A stretch of 36,726 nucleotides of DNA from Rubritepida sp. Lineage in GTDB: Bacteria > Pseudomonadota > Alphaproteobacteria > Acetobacterales > Acetobacteraceae. The notes below the pieces were generated by a model that was given only the letters and a program-made list of their open reading frames with translations, was not told the origin of the DNA and ran no database searches. The DNA is taken from NCBI GenBank assembly GCA_028291455.1, contig JAQGHY010000321.1, positions 1-36,726 of the forward strand, read 5' to 3'. Below, in pieces: positions 25,758 through 36,726 of this stretch (position 1 is its first letter; every line of letters starts with the position of its first letter). The translations under genes were made by a program, and so were the position numbers.

Positions 25758-26894
25758 TCAACGTGGCTGGATAATCGTATCGTCGCTCGGCTTCCTGTTT
25801 CCGTTTCCCCACGTGTTTTGAATGAAGCCATCTCGGGCCAGTTGAAGGCAAATGTCTTTGATATTCGTTTCGCGGAGCATATGAGCCTGAAGCGCAAAGT
25901 CGACAATGGTCGAAAATCGTACGCCGCCCCTCTCAGCAAGAAATACTCTTATATCGGCCGCAGCAATCTTCTTCTGCTGGATAACCACATCGTCAATCGT
26001 CGCTTCCTGCTGAGCATCATATCCTGGGAATAGTTCGTCGACCCCCGTAAGGTCTTCTCGCCTTCTCTCTTTTGCTGACACGCGGTTCCTTGCGTGCTCC
26101 TTTAACGCCTCATGCTCGATCCGACGAAAGGCCTTAAGGCCCTCCCGGCTTTTCGTGCCGTAAGCAAGGAAGAAGTGCGGCCGATCAATAGTGTTTTTAT
26201 CGATTTTAGTAGAAATTACATATTGAAATCTACCCTCCCGCTTAAGCGTTTCACGAAAAAGCTTTTCGACTGCGGCTCCGCGCGGAAGGGACTGGTCAAG
26301 ACGCTGATGCCAACCAGCGCCCCCGAGAATAGGATCAAGGGACGCAATCGTGTTCACGTCTTGACTTGAGACAAATCTATTTACAAAATCATACATAAAA
26401 TTTATGAGAACTTCGCACTTATCTGAATCAAAAATAGATTTGATTTTGTGGAAAGGATAACCTGTCCATCCTGTCGGATCGATAAATATGAGCGGAAAGT
26501 TACCGTTAATGATATTTTTTATTTGCTCAACCGCGTCTTCAAACTTACCGAAGTAAGTTTGGATTTCAAACTTTCCAGAAACGCTGCGATGCGGAGCAAC
26601 GGCGTTTTCAAGTTTTTTATATGCAACAGCGTCGCTTTCTGAGAAAAAACACCGGATGTGTCTTAGGTTCCCGGTATCTTGCAGAATTCTTTTTTGCGCG
26701 TCTTTTAATACGTCAATTGCTATCATGAACGAGGTATCGGAAAAGTCACTCGTTCTTGATTGCCAGGGGCCTGAGAAGCCATCAATATATGTTACATCCC
26801 AGCTCCGAAGAACCTTGAATGCTAACGCCTGGAGATAGCGGCGCAGAATAAAATGCTTTGCCTTCGTTTGCTCTCGCTGCAAATATACGTCCAT
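25758..26894 (-). CDS. TcmP-like protein (three-Cys-motif partner)
   Basis: 378 aa. Residues 1-22 carry MDVYLQREQTKAKHFILRRY. YIDGFSGPW (36-44) is a Gly-rich motif resembling a methyltransferase-like motif I, FIDPTGWTGYP (137-147) a D-P-P-x motif, and LINFMYDFVNRF (163-174) follows. The C-terminus (about 300-370) reads as a winged-helix-like segment (RGGVRFSTIVDFAL and LARDGFIQNTW). These match the TcmP family, found next to genes with a three-Cys motif, and here it follows such a gene by 17 nt with GGAGA before its ATG. No experimental function is known to me. The gene is conspicuously AT-rich for this chromosome. Confidence 0.8.
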   Translation of the reverse strand: MDVYLQREQTKAKHFILRRYLQALAFKVLRSWDVTYIDGFSGPWQSRTSDFSDTSFMIAIDVLKDAQKRILQDTGNLRHIRCFFSESDAVAYKKLENAVAPHRSVSGKFEIQTYFGKFEDAVEQIKNIINGNFPLIFIDPTGWTGYPFHKIKSIFDSDKCEVLINFMYDFVNRFVSSQDVNTIASLDPILGGAGWHQRLDQSLPRGAAVEKLFRETLKREGRFQYVISTKIDKNTIDRPHFFLAYGTKSREGLKAFRRIEHEALKEHARNRVSAKERRREDLTGVDELFPGYDAQQEATIDDVVIQQKKIAAADIRVFLAERGGVRFSTIVDFALQAHMLRETNIKDICLQLARDGFIQNTWGNGNRKPSDDTIIQPR

Positions 26895-26911
26895 CTAATT
26901 CTCCGGCATAT

Positions 26912-27664
26912 TCATGAGGCGAATTTCGCAGCCAGATTCTTTGTTAGGTCGGGATACTCACTCCACTCGCGGCCTTTAAGCAAGCGCCCTCCAGTTTTCG
27001 GCCGTATACCGCCCCACTGCTTAAAGAAAAAAGCTACCTTATCTGCCTTGCATTGGTCGAGGATTTCTAAGACCCACTTCTCTTCGATTGGACGAGAACG
27101 CGGACCGCTTTCGCCGCCAACTATAACCCAGTCAATCCCTGCCAAGCTAATTGGCCCAACCGAAGCCAACAAGGGCTCAAACGATACGAACTTAACAGAT
27201 GCGTTAGCCGACTTTAGATGACTAAGTCGTACCGTGTTTTTTCGATCTTCGATAGAAACGCCCAACCAGATGTGCGATGGCGCGACGCCATCAATATATC
27301 TTTTCTTGAGGTATTTCCCCATCAATGAGCTTCTTTTAGTTAATACTTGATATGTGTGCCAAGCGGCTTTTTCCATAGTATCAAAAACAGCGTCAATAAA
27401 ATTGTCTGGTACGTCTTTGTGGAAAAGATCGCTCATCGAATTGACGAAGATTCTGCGAGGTTGCTTCCATAACAGCGGCTGTTGGAGCCTCTGCGGCCGA
27501 AGCATTAGATCGAATCCACGTTCAAAAGGGTGTCCTTTGACCCCGCGAAATCTCTCTGAAAACCGTTCAGCGTAACAAAAGTCGCAGCCCGCCGTGACCT
27601 TGGAACAGCCGGTCACCGGATTCCATGTCGAATCGGTCCATTCGATATGCGTCAACTCAGCCAT
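26912..27664 (-). CDS. Gp37/Gp68-family three-Cys-motif protein (DUF5131-like)
   Basis: 250 aa from ATG at 27664 (MAELTHIEWTDSTWNPVTGC), with AAGG 6 nt upstream; the ATG 33 nt earlier lacks a ribosome-binding site. Cys20, Cys27 and Cys30 form C-x6-C-x2-C followed by YAERFSERF, the three-Cys motif of phage Gp37/Gp68-like proteins, which may hold an Fe-S cluster of radical-SAM type. Other blocks: RRIFVNSMSDLFHKDVPD, YQVLTKRSSLM, IWLGVSIEDR, FVSFEPLLASVGPI, DWVIVGGESGPRSRPIE and FFFKQWGG, all typical of the family. AT-rich like its partner TcmP; together they look acquired. Confidence 0.85.
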   Translation of the reverse strand: MAELTHIEWTDSTWNPVTGCSKVTAGCDFCYAERFSERFRGVKGHPFERGFDLMLRPQRLQQPLLWKQPRRIFVNSMSDLFHKDVPDNFIDAVFDTMEKAAWHTYQVLTKRSSLMGKYLKKRYIDGVAPSHIWLGVSIEDRKNTVRLSHLKSANASVKFVSFEPLLASVGPISLAGIDWVIVGGESGPRSRPIEEKWVLEILDQCKADKVAFFFKQWGGIRPKTGGRLLKGREWSEYPDLTKNLAAKFAS

Positions 27665-27806
27665 AATGAACCTTAGAACAAAAAAAGAACGATGCAAGCG
27701 GCAGCCTCGGCTGCTCCAATCGTCACCTGTTCCGTTGCGTTTTAAACATCGTGGTCGGCTCTAACGACAGATACGGCCCTAAACAGCACCACTACGACAT
27801 TTTCCC

Positions 27807-27836
27807 TTGCATCAGCCACAACCAAAATCCTACATG
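27807..27836 (+). promoter_or_regulatory. Putative promoter of the transposase-like gene-purL transcript
   Basis: TTGCAT (27807-27812) and TACATG (27831-27836) are spaced by 18 nt. Transcription would start almost at the ATG at 27844, giving a leaderless or near-leaderless mRNA. The -10 match is only 3 of 6. Confidence 0.3.
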
Positions 27837-27843
27837 CTAAGGA

Positions 27844-28430
27844 ATGTCGTCCTATATCCTCCGCATCCCCCACACCCCCATCTCCGACCCCGAATGGCTC
27901 TCCCTCCTCCCCCACTTAACCCGCACCCACACAACCGGCCGCCCCTGCCCTGACCTCCGCGCCCACCTCAACGCGATCTTCCACATCGCCGCCACCGACG
28001 GCCCCTGGCGCATCCTCCCGCCCGAGCACGGCAAGGCCGACACCGTCTCGCGCTACTTCCGTCGCCTCACCCATGCCGGGTTCTGGGAACGCCTGCTGAC
28101 CGCCCTGGCCGCCGCCCCGCCCGACCATCCCCTCCGCCGCATCGAGGCGCTGATCTGCCGTGCCGCCCGCCGCGCCATGCGCCTGCGCGGGTTGCGCCTC
28201 ATCGCCCTCGCCCGCCGCCTCAAGCTGCTTCGCGCCCTGCCCGGCCCACCCGCGTTGATCGCCAATCCGAGTTTGTCCGAAATCGTCTTCTCCCTGCCGA
28301 TTCCGATGCGAATGCCGGAAACGCGGAGAGGCTGGCTCATCGCCCTCCGCTGGCTGCGCCTCCTGCGCAAGCTCATCACCATCGCCGCCGGCCGCCGGCG
28401 CCTCTCCCGTGCGGTCAGGGCACGTTGGCT

Positions 28431-28434
<4 letters not shown>
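27844..28434 (+). CDS. Stand-alone relative of the IS5-type transposase N-terminal domain, coupled to purL
   Basis: 196 aa. Residues 12-88 ([59 protein letters not shown]) follow the DUF4096/IS5 N-domain pattern: L-T-D-x-E-W, G-R-P-x-x-D-L-R, N-A-I, W-R, then S-x-x-x-R-Y-F-R-R. The DDE catalytic domain is absent; instead there is an Arg/Leu-rich tail (90-196) with amphipathic helices and many basic residues. The frame is GC-rich like the host genes and intact, so it looks like a domesticated DNA-binding protein. Its TGA overlaps the purL ATG (ATGA). Function unknown; a regulator or accessory of the purine genes is conceivable. Confidence 0.65.
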
Positions 28435-30680
<2,246 letters not shown>

Positions 30681-30686
30681 CCGACC

Positions 30687-30920
30687 ATGGCAATGCAGCC
30701 GGCCGAAATCGAAGCCCTGATTAAATCCGCCATGCCCGACGCCACCGTGGCGATCGAGGATCTGGCCGGCGACGGCGACCATTATGCCGCCACCGTCGTC
30801 TCCGAATCTTTTCGCGGACTGTCTCGCGTGAAGCAGCACCAGCTCGTCTACGCCGCGCTTCAGGGCCGGATGGGCGGGGTGCTGCATGCCCTCGCGCTCC
30901 AGACCAGCGCACCCGAGTGA
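30687..30920 (+). CDS. bolA: BolA family protein
   Basis: 77 aa. The MAMQPAEIEALIKSAMPDAT N-terminus, GDGDHYAATVVSESFRGLSR loop and the VKQHQLVYAAL helix are typical of the short BolA/IbaG group. The conserved His in KQHQLVY and the His in GDHY could bind a bridging [2Fe-2S] cluster with a monothiol glutaredoxin. grxD follows immediately, the classical pairing. Only 6 nt separate it from purL. Confidence 0.92.
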   Translation: MAMQPAEIEALIKSAMPDATVAIEDLAGDGDHYAATVVSESFRGLSRVKQHQLVYAALQGRMGGVLHALALQTSAPE

Positions 30921-30943
30921 ACCCCAGCAAGGAACCCCTAGAG

Positions 30944-31282
30944 ATGACGCAATCCGCAGTTCAGCGCATCGAGGCGGACATCACCTCGAACCCCGTGGTG
31001 CTCTACATGAAAGGCACGCCCGTCTTCCCGCAATGCGGCTTTTCGGCGCGCGTGGTGCAGATTCTCGGCCATGTCGGCGTGCCCTTCAAAGGCGTGAACG
31101 TCTTGGAGGACACCGAGATCCGCGAGGGCATCAAGGCCTATACCAACTGGCCGACGATCCCCCAGCTCTATGTCGGCGGCGAGTTCGTCGGCGGCTGCGA
31201 CATCATCATGGAGATGTACCAGTCGGGCGAGCTGCAATCGATGCTCAAGGAAAAGGGCATCGCGGTCCAGGCCGAAGCCTGA
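30944..31282 (+). CDS. grxD: Monothiol glutaredoxin Grx4
   Basis: 112 aa. It ligates and transfers [2Fe-2S] clusters with glutathione, with BolA as partner. Active site CGFS is at 31-34 in TPVFPQCGFSARVVQ, with Lys23 (YMKGTP), WPTIPQLYV and GGCDIIMEMYQSGEL for glutathione binding. ATG at 30944 (MTQSAVQRIEADITSNP) is the family start; a GTG at 30917 overlapping the bolA stop would add nine residues. It ends 3 nt from the convergent DUF1796-like gene, closing the purL-bolA-grxD unit. Confidence 0.96.
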   Translation: MTQSAVQRIEADITSNPVVLYMKGTPVFPQCGFSARVVQILGHVGVPFKGVNVLEDTEIREGIKAYTNWPTIPQLYVGGEFVGGCDIIMEMYQSGELQSMLKEKGIAVQAEA

Positions 31283-31285
31283 AGG

Positions 31286-32209
31286 TCACATGCTGCTGAG
31301 CTGCGGCGCCGCGAGGGCGCCGCGGAGCAGCACCACCTCGTCGAGAGGATCGCCATAGCCGGTCCCGGACGCCTCCGAGAGCGTGTGGCAGCGCAGGAAA
31401 CGGTGCACGCCGCGCGCCTTGGAGAGTTCCATCTCGGGGAAGGGTCCGCTGGGCGAGCCTTCCACGACCGCGATCGTCACCAGGATGGCGCCGCGGGCCG
31501 AGCGGTCGAGCATGTCGCAGGTGTCCTCGAAAGCGGCCAGGCTGCGCCCGGTTTCCTCGGTGACCTGCAGGATCAGCTTGCCGTGCAGCCCGCGCAGCGC
31601 CTCGCGGAAGCGCAGCGTCGCCCGCTCCAGCGCGGCATAGCCGGCGGGCTCCAGCGGGTCGTACTGGTGGAAGTAGGTTGGGCCGTAGATCTCGGAGAAG
31701 CGGCGGTGGCGGCAGAGGTAGCCCTTGCTGCCCTCCGGCCGTTCCGCGGCAGGGATCGACTCGTACTCCGAGGCCATGAGCAGCCCGGCGCAGTCGTCGA
31801 CGATCGAGTCCCGCACGGCCTCGGCCGGGATGGTCATCCAGTCGAAGGGGCCGGCCCAGCGGCGCAGGCCGGCGCGGCGTAGCATGCCGGCGGTTCGCGG
31901 GGTGCAGCCGGCACCGATGCACGCCAGGGGCGAGGGCCGGGCTGCGAGGCCAGGCGAGACCACCGGCTCGATCCCGCGCCCGTCGAGCCCGGCCAGGAGG
32001 CGGGCTTGCGCCTCCGGGCTCGTGTAGATGATCTGCAGGAAGTCGGTGATCACATCCGTCAGCGGGAGCGTTGCCGTGCGTCGGGTCAGTTCCTCGGTGA
32101 AGGAGGTGAGCCAGGTCGGGTCCACCTTTCGCCCCAAAAAGGACTGGTGTGTGGCCCGCACTACCGATTCCAGAACTTCGCGGAGGGGGATCGTATCAGG
32201 AGCCGGCAT
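31286..32209 (-). CDS. DUF1796-like putative papain-type cysteine peptidase
   Basis: 307 aa. Residues 97-124, ACIGAGCTPRTAGMLRRAGL then PFDWMTIPAEAV, match the DUF1796 pattern (G-x-x-C ... R-x-x-G-L-x-x-x-x-x-P-F-D-W), where Cys102 is the presumed nucleophile. A His lies in YFHQYDPLEP (near 187), with later Glu/Asp candidates, so a Cys-His hydrolase is possible. The N-terminal 85 residues are helical and not part of the family core. No signal peptide. The gene is isolated between convergent grxD and the rpsD terminator. Peptidase activity for this family is predicted only. Confidence 0.7.
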   Translation of the reverse strand: MPAPDTIPLREVLESVVRATHQSFLGRKVDPTWLTSFTEELTRRTATLPLTDVITDFLQIIYTSPEAQARLLAGLDGRGIEPVVSPGLAARPSPLACIGAGCTPRTAGMLRRAGLRRWAGPFDWMTIPAEAVRDSIVDDCAGLLMASEYESIPAAERPEGSKGYLCRHRRFSEIYGPTYFHQYDPLEPAGYAALERATLRFREALRGLHGKLILQVTEETGRSLAAFEDTCDMLDRSARGAILVTIAVVEGSPSGPFPEMELSKARGVHRFLRCHTLSEASGTGYGDPLDEVVLLRGALAAPQLSSM

Positions 32210-32280
32210 GGGAACCTGTGTGCAGGCGAAGGCCCCGCTCCGTCAACCGGGCCGCGCAAAGCTTCATCGCGCCGAAACGC

Positions 32281-32319
32281 AAAAGGGCGGCGCGGAATGT
32301 CCCGCGCCGCCCTTCTTTT
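32281..32319 (-). terminator. Strong intrinsic terminator of rpsD (bidirectional)
   Basis: GGGCGGCGCGG and CCGCGCCGCCC form an 11-bp stem around a 5-base loop, with TTCTTTT on the plus side and CTTTTG on the minus side. It lies 16 nt after the rpsD stop. Confidence 0.88.
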
Positions 32320-32334
32320 GAGCAAAGACGAAAT

Positions 32335-32976
32335 TTAGCGCGAGTAGAACTCGACCACCAGGTTCGGTTCCATCTGCACCGGATACGGCACGTCGCTGAA
32401 CTTAGGCGAGCGCAGGATGCGGCCCTTCATGGCGCGGTGATCCACCTCGATGTACTCCGGCACGTCGCGGCCGGCTTCCTGGGCGGCGTCGAGCACCATG
32501 GTCAGCTGCTTCGACTTCTCCTTGACCTCGATCATATCCGTGTCCTTGACGCTGTAGGACGGGATGTTGAGGCGCTTGCCGTTGATCAGCACATGGCCGT
32601 GGTTCACGAACTGGCGAGCGGCGAAGGGCGTCACCACGAACTTCATGCGGTAGATGATGGTGTCCAGCCGGCGCTCCAGCAGGTCGATCAGGTTCTCGGA
32701 GGTGTCGCCCTTACGGCGCACGGCCTCGTCGTAATACTTGCGGAACTGCTTCTCGCCGATATTGCCGTAGTAGCCCTTCAGCTTCTGCTTCGCCATGAGC
32801 TGGATGCCGAAGTCGGTCGGCTTGTTCTTGCGGCGCTGGCCGTGCTGGCCGGGGCCGTAGGTGCGGGCGCCCTGCTCACCCTTGCGGGGCTTGGCGACCG
32901 GGCTCTTGGCGCGGCCCCAGAGGTTTTCACCCAGGCGGCGATTGATCTTGTACTTGCTGGCAAGGCGCTTGGTCAT
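32335..32976 (-). CDS. rpsD: 30S ribosomal protein S4
   Basis: 213 aa. Primary 16S-binding ribosomal protein that nucleates 30S assembly. [20 protein letters not shown], then the basic [20 protein letters not shown] and the S4 RNA-binding domain [32 protein letters not shown], are canonical, ending [15 protein letters not shown] at 32976 is the family start. A TTG at 32985 has a better placed AAGG and would add three residues (MQR), so the true start is slightly uncertain. It has its own promoter, a 145-nt leader and a terminator: monocistronic. Confidence 0.96.
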   Translation of the reverse strand: MTKRLASKYKINRRLGENLWGRAKSPVAKPRKGEQGARTYGPGQHGQRRKNKPTDFGIQLMAKQKLKGYYGNIGEKQFRKYYDEAVRRKGDTSENLIDLLERRLDTIIYRMKFVVTPFAARQFVNHGHVLINGKRLNIPSYSVKDTDMIEVKEKSKQLTMVLDAAQEAGRDVPEYIEVDHRAMKGRILRSPKFSDVPYPVQMEPNLVVEFYSR

Positions 32977-33121
32977 GCGCTGCAACCCGGCACCTTTTCG
33001 GCACCGGACCTTCTTTATGATGCGGACCCATTCTCAGGTCTGCTGGTTGTCCCGGTAGTCCTTCGCCCTTGCGGACGAAAGCGGGCGCACGCCCCGAAGG
33101 CGCGTCCTCGTTCCCAGGAAT
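32977..33121 (-). promoter_or_regulatory. Long, hairpin-rich 5' leader of rpsD
   Basis: The region between the inferred transcription start and the rpsD ATG is about 145 nt. It includes a hairpin CGCCC...GGGCG, a hairpin around ACGCGCC-TTCG-GGGCGT, and a direct repeat GGTGCCG-AAAA-GGTGCCG just before the start codon. It could carry S4 autoregulation; structure read by eye. Confidence 0.3.
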
Positions 33122-33127
33122 GGCGGG

Positions 33128-33156
33128 GTGATAGGTGCCGCGGCCGGGCTTGTCAA
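33128..33156 (-). promoter_or_regulatory. Promoter of rpsD
   Basis: On the minus strand a perfect TTGACA (33151-33156) is separated by 17 nt from TATCAC (33128-33133). A second TTGACA lies 16 bp further upstream (33167-33172), in a direct repeat of TTTGACAAGCC. Confidence 0.75.
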
Positions 33157-33177
33157 ACCCCAGGCTTGTCAAACCAG
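33149..33177. repeat. Direct repeat carrying duplicated -35 boxes
   Basis: GCTTGTCAAACC occurs twice (33149 and 33165) with a 16-bp period. On the minus strand each copy holds TTGACA; on the plus strand TTGTCA could serve as -35 of the small gene at 33202, with TACTCC at 33190-33195. Confidence 0.7.
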
Positions 33178-33201
33178 GGCACCCGGCCGTACTCCCCAGC
33201 C

Positions 33202-33405
33202 ATGGTCACGCGCGAAGATATCCTGGTCCTGGGCCTCACGGCCGGCGTCTTGGGGAGCCTGGTCGGCGGCCTCATGCTCGGCATCGGGCTGGGGATGGTG
33301 GTGCAGGGCGTGCATATCGGCTGGCTGCTGGTCCTGCCAGGCGCACCGGCGGGCGGCGGGTTGGGCTATCTGCTGGCTCGCAAGCTGGCGAAGAAGCTCG
33401 GCTAA
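33202..33405 (+). CDS. Small membrane protein of unknown function
   Basis: 67 aa. MVTREDILVLGLTAGVLGSL plus a Gly/Leu-rich membrane helix (VGGLMLGIGLGMVVQGV), then a second helix (IGWLLVLPGAPAGGGLGYLL) and a basic tail, ARKLAKKLG. No Shine-Dalgarno; promoter-like boxes in the upstream direct repeat would give a start 5-7 nt before the ATG, suggesting a leaderless transcript. Divergent from rpsD and convergent on trmJ with 7 nt between stops. Family not recognised. Confidence 0.55.
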   Translation: MVTREDILVLGLTAGVLGSLVGGLMLGIGLGMVVQGVHIGWLLVLPGAPAGGGLGYLLARKLAKKLG

Positions 33406-33412
33406 ACAGCTT

Positions 33413-34219
33413 TCATTCCTCGTCCAACGTCACCCGGTTGTCCGGCTTTCCCCGGGTAACCCGCCCGACGGAAAGCTCCGACACCACGCCATGCAGCGTG
33501 CGGACTTCCTGCTCGGTGATCTCGCCGCGCTCGAACAGGTGCCGCAGGTTGCGGACCATGCCCGGCCGCTTGGGCGCATTCCTCAGGAAGCCGCAGGCGT
33601 CCAGTTCCGCGATCAGGTGCCCCATGAAGTTCTCCAGCGAGCCTTTGGTGGCCAGCTCCGTCTTGTGGGTCTGGAGAATGCGGGGCGGCGTCGCATCGGC
33701 GGCCACCCACCATTCATAGGCCATCACCATCACCGCCTGGGCGAGGTTGAGCGAGCTGAATTCGGGGTTGAGCGGATAGCGGACCAGCGTATCCGCCCGC
33801 GCCATGTCCTCGGCATCCAACCCCGCCCGCTCCGGGCCGAAGAGGATAGCCACGCGTTCGCCGCGCCCGTTGATCTCGCGCAGCTCCGTCGCCGCCGCGC
33901 GTGCCGTCATGATCGGCACGATGATGTGCCGCGGGCGCGGACAGGTGGCGATCACCCGGTGGCAGTCGGCGACGGCGGCGTCCACGCTGTCGTAGAGCGT
34001 GGCGGCATCGAGGATGCGGTCGGCGCCCGAGGCGGCGGCCCAGGCGCGCGGCTTCGGCCAGCCGTCGCGCGGCGTCACCAGGCGCAGGTGGAACAGCCCG
34101 CCATTGGCCATGGCCCGCGCCGTGGTGCCGATATTCTCCGCCAGCTGCGGACGTACCAGCACCACGATGGGCGTCTCGCCGGCCGGGGCGACGAGCGGTG
34201 CGGCGCCTTCATCCCTCAT
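33413..34219 (-). CDS. trmJ: tRNA (cytidine/uridine-2'-O-)-methyltransferase TrmJ-like
   Basis: 268 aa of the SpoU/TrmH SPOUT class. PIVVLVRPQLAENIGTTARAMANGG (motif 1 region, with the N-x-G-x-x-x-R arginine), VAILFGPERAGLDAEDMARAD (motif 2) and VRYPLNPEFSSLNLAQAVMVMAYEWW (motif 3) are typical of TrmJ, which methylates position 32 of tRNA. The C-terminal helical region (160-265) contributes dimerisation. ATG at 34219 is preferred to the ATG 57 nt upstream because the latter lies inside cysS. It lies 4 nt after the cysS stop; gltX-cysS-trmJ form one translation-related operon. Confidence 0.87.
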   Translation of the reverse strand: MRDEGAAPLVAPAGETPIVVLVRPQLAENIGTTARAMANGGLFHLRLVTPRDGWPKPRAWAAASGADRILDAATLYDSVDAAVADCHRVIATCPRPRHIIVPIMTARAAATELREINGRGERVAILFGPERAGLDAEDMARADTLVRYPLNPEFSSLNLAQAVMVMAYEWWVAADATPPRILQTHKTELATKGSLENFMGHLIAELDACGFLRNAPKRPGMVRNLRHLFERGEITEQEVRTLHGVVSELSVGRVTRGKPDNRVTLDEE

Positions 34220-34223
34220 CGGA

Positions 34224-35641
<1,418 letters not shown>

Positions 35642-35645
<4 letters not shown>

Positions 35646-36726
35646 ACGGCAAGCCTTTCGGCGACGCGGGCGCGCCCCATCAGTGGAAGCAGGGTCTTGA
35701 GATCCGGCCCGTGATCCTCACCCGTCAGGGCGAGGCGCAGCGGCATGAACAGCGCCTTGCCCTTGCGGGCCGTCGCGGTTTTCAGCGCCTCGGTCCAGAC
35801 CGCCCAGGTGGTTGTGTCGAAGGGTTCGGCGGGCAGCAGGTCCAGCGCGGTGCGAAGGAACTCGGCCTGATCGGGCTGTTCGATCGGCGCGATATGGCCG
35901 CGCACGACATCCCACCAATGCTTCGCCTCGGGCATGAGGTCGAGGTTCTCGCGCACGGCTTCCCAGAAGGTGGCATCGGCACCGGCGGGCAGATGCGGCT
36001 GCGCCTCCTTGAAAGGCATGGCATGCAGGAACTTGCGGTTCAGCGCCAACAGCTGCCGCGGATCGAAGCGCGGCGAGGAATGCGAGACCGCCTCGAGATT
36101 GAAGTTGTCCACCAGGTAGGCCGGCCGCCCCGGAACCGGATCGTGCGAGGTGCCGAGCGCGGCGAGGTAGCCGGTGATCGAGGCCGCCTCCACCCCATCC
36201 CGCCGCAGCTGCCGCAGCGAGAGCGAGCCGATGCGCTTGGAGAGCGGGCCGCCATCGGCGTCGGTCAGCAGCGGCATATGCGCGAAGTGCAGCCACTTGC
36301 CGCCCAGCGCGCGCCAGATATCGAGCTGCACGCCGGTATTGGTCACATGGTCCTCACCGCGAACCACATGGGTGATCTGCATGTCGAGGTCATCAACCAC
36401 TGACGTGAAGGTGTAGAGCGGCGAGCCGTCGGCGCGGATCAGCACGGGGTCGCTCAGCGAGGAGAGCTTCACCGCGCGGTGGCCGAGGACGCCATCCTCC
36501 CACTCGACGCTGCCGGTGGAGAGCTTGAAGCGCCAATAGGGCGTCTTGCCGTTCTCCATGGCGCGGGCGAGCTGCTCCTCAGTCATGCGCAGGGCGGCGC
36601 GGTCGTAGAGCGGCGGACGGCCCTGCTTCATGCGGAGTTCGCGCTTGTAGTTCAGCTCCTCCTCACTCTCCAGGAAGGGGTAGAGATGGCCGCTCTTCTT
36701 CAGCCTTTCGGCGGCGGCGGCGTAGA
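35642..36726 (-). CDS. gltX: Glutamyl-tRNA synthetase, 5' end outside window
   Basis: About 361 codons; the frame is open to the right edge, so the HIGH-containing N-terminus is missing. The visible start is YAAAAERLKKSGHLYPFLES, then PPLYDRAALRMTEEQLA. DLDMQITHVVRGEDHVTNTGV and HFAHMPLLTDADGGPLSKRIG show the KMSKS region as PLSKR. The C-terminal anticodon-binding domain ends LPLMGRARVAERLAV. This form, with PLSKR and SLSLRQLRRDGVE, resembles the second type of alphaproteobacterial GluRS rather than the main one, though which tRNAs it charges is not shown here. First gene of the gltX-cysS-trmJ unit. Confidence 0.93.

Noticed and set aside
27701-27714. GCAGCC-TC-GGCTGC palindrome upstream of the three-Cys gene
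   Set aside because: Short, with the T-run too far away for a terminator, and no second copy to suggest an operator.

Overview
The window is a stretch of bacterial chromosome with high GC and strong G/C preference at third codon positions. Gene content and order point to an alphaproteobacterium, most likely Acetobacteraceae/Rhodospirillales (Roseomonas-like). The markers are a split PurL/PurQ/PurS enzyme, PurC near PurS, a second-type glutamyl-tRNA synthetase next to CysS and TrmJ, a fused GcvP with a glycine riboswitch, and BolA-Grx4 behind purL. The taxon is inferred from gene style; there is no rRNA to confirm it.

Layout. 1-3803 (minus): a gcvT-gcvH-gcvP glycine-cleavage operon behind a tandem glycine riboswitch; gcvP runs off the left edge. 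3863-7142: a PaaI-like thioesterase, an operon of a membrane-anchored P-loop protein and a lipoprotein, and a GrpB-family protein. 7143-11253: an AT-richer insertion holding one very large gene (1303 aa). It has an Mrr-like nuclease region, many TPR-like helices, a GreA/B-C-like segment and a PIN-like C-terminus, and is a probable single-gene defence system. 11254-14384: prmA and uvrD/pcrA (minus, translationally coupled), uvrD probably leaderless. 14398-17449: a BASS-like transporter, a lipoprotein and two TerC paralogues. 17598-21812: purB, a YaiI-family gene that appears to start with CTG, a RidA-family gene, two Gly/Tyr-rich exported proteins and a TANGO2/NRDE protein.

21876-31282 is the purine block: purC, purS, three small membrane-protein genes, purQ, then purL, bolA and grxD. 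It is broken between purQ and purL by an opposing SDR gene and an AT-rich two-gene islet (TcmP plus a Gp37/Gp68-like three-Cys-motif protein). purL is translationally coupled to a stand-alone relative of the N-terminal domain of IS5-type transposases. 31286-36726: a DUF1796-like protein, rpsD with a strong promoter, a long leader and a terminator, a small membrane protein, then trmJ, cysS and gltX (minus; gltX runs off the right edge).

How they work together: the core genes serve one-carbon/glycine metabolism, de novo purine synthesis (glycine cleavage supplies the C1 units), translation (rpsD, prmA, trmJ, cysS, gltX) and Fe-S trafficking (bolA/grxD). The two AT-rich inserts are the accessory part. 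The 1303-aa protein and the TcmP/three-Cys pair are the best candidates for poorly described systems.
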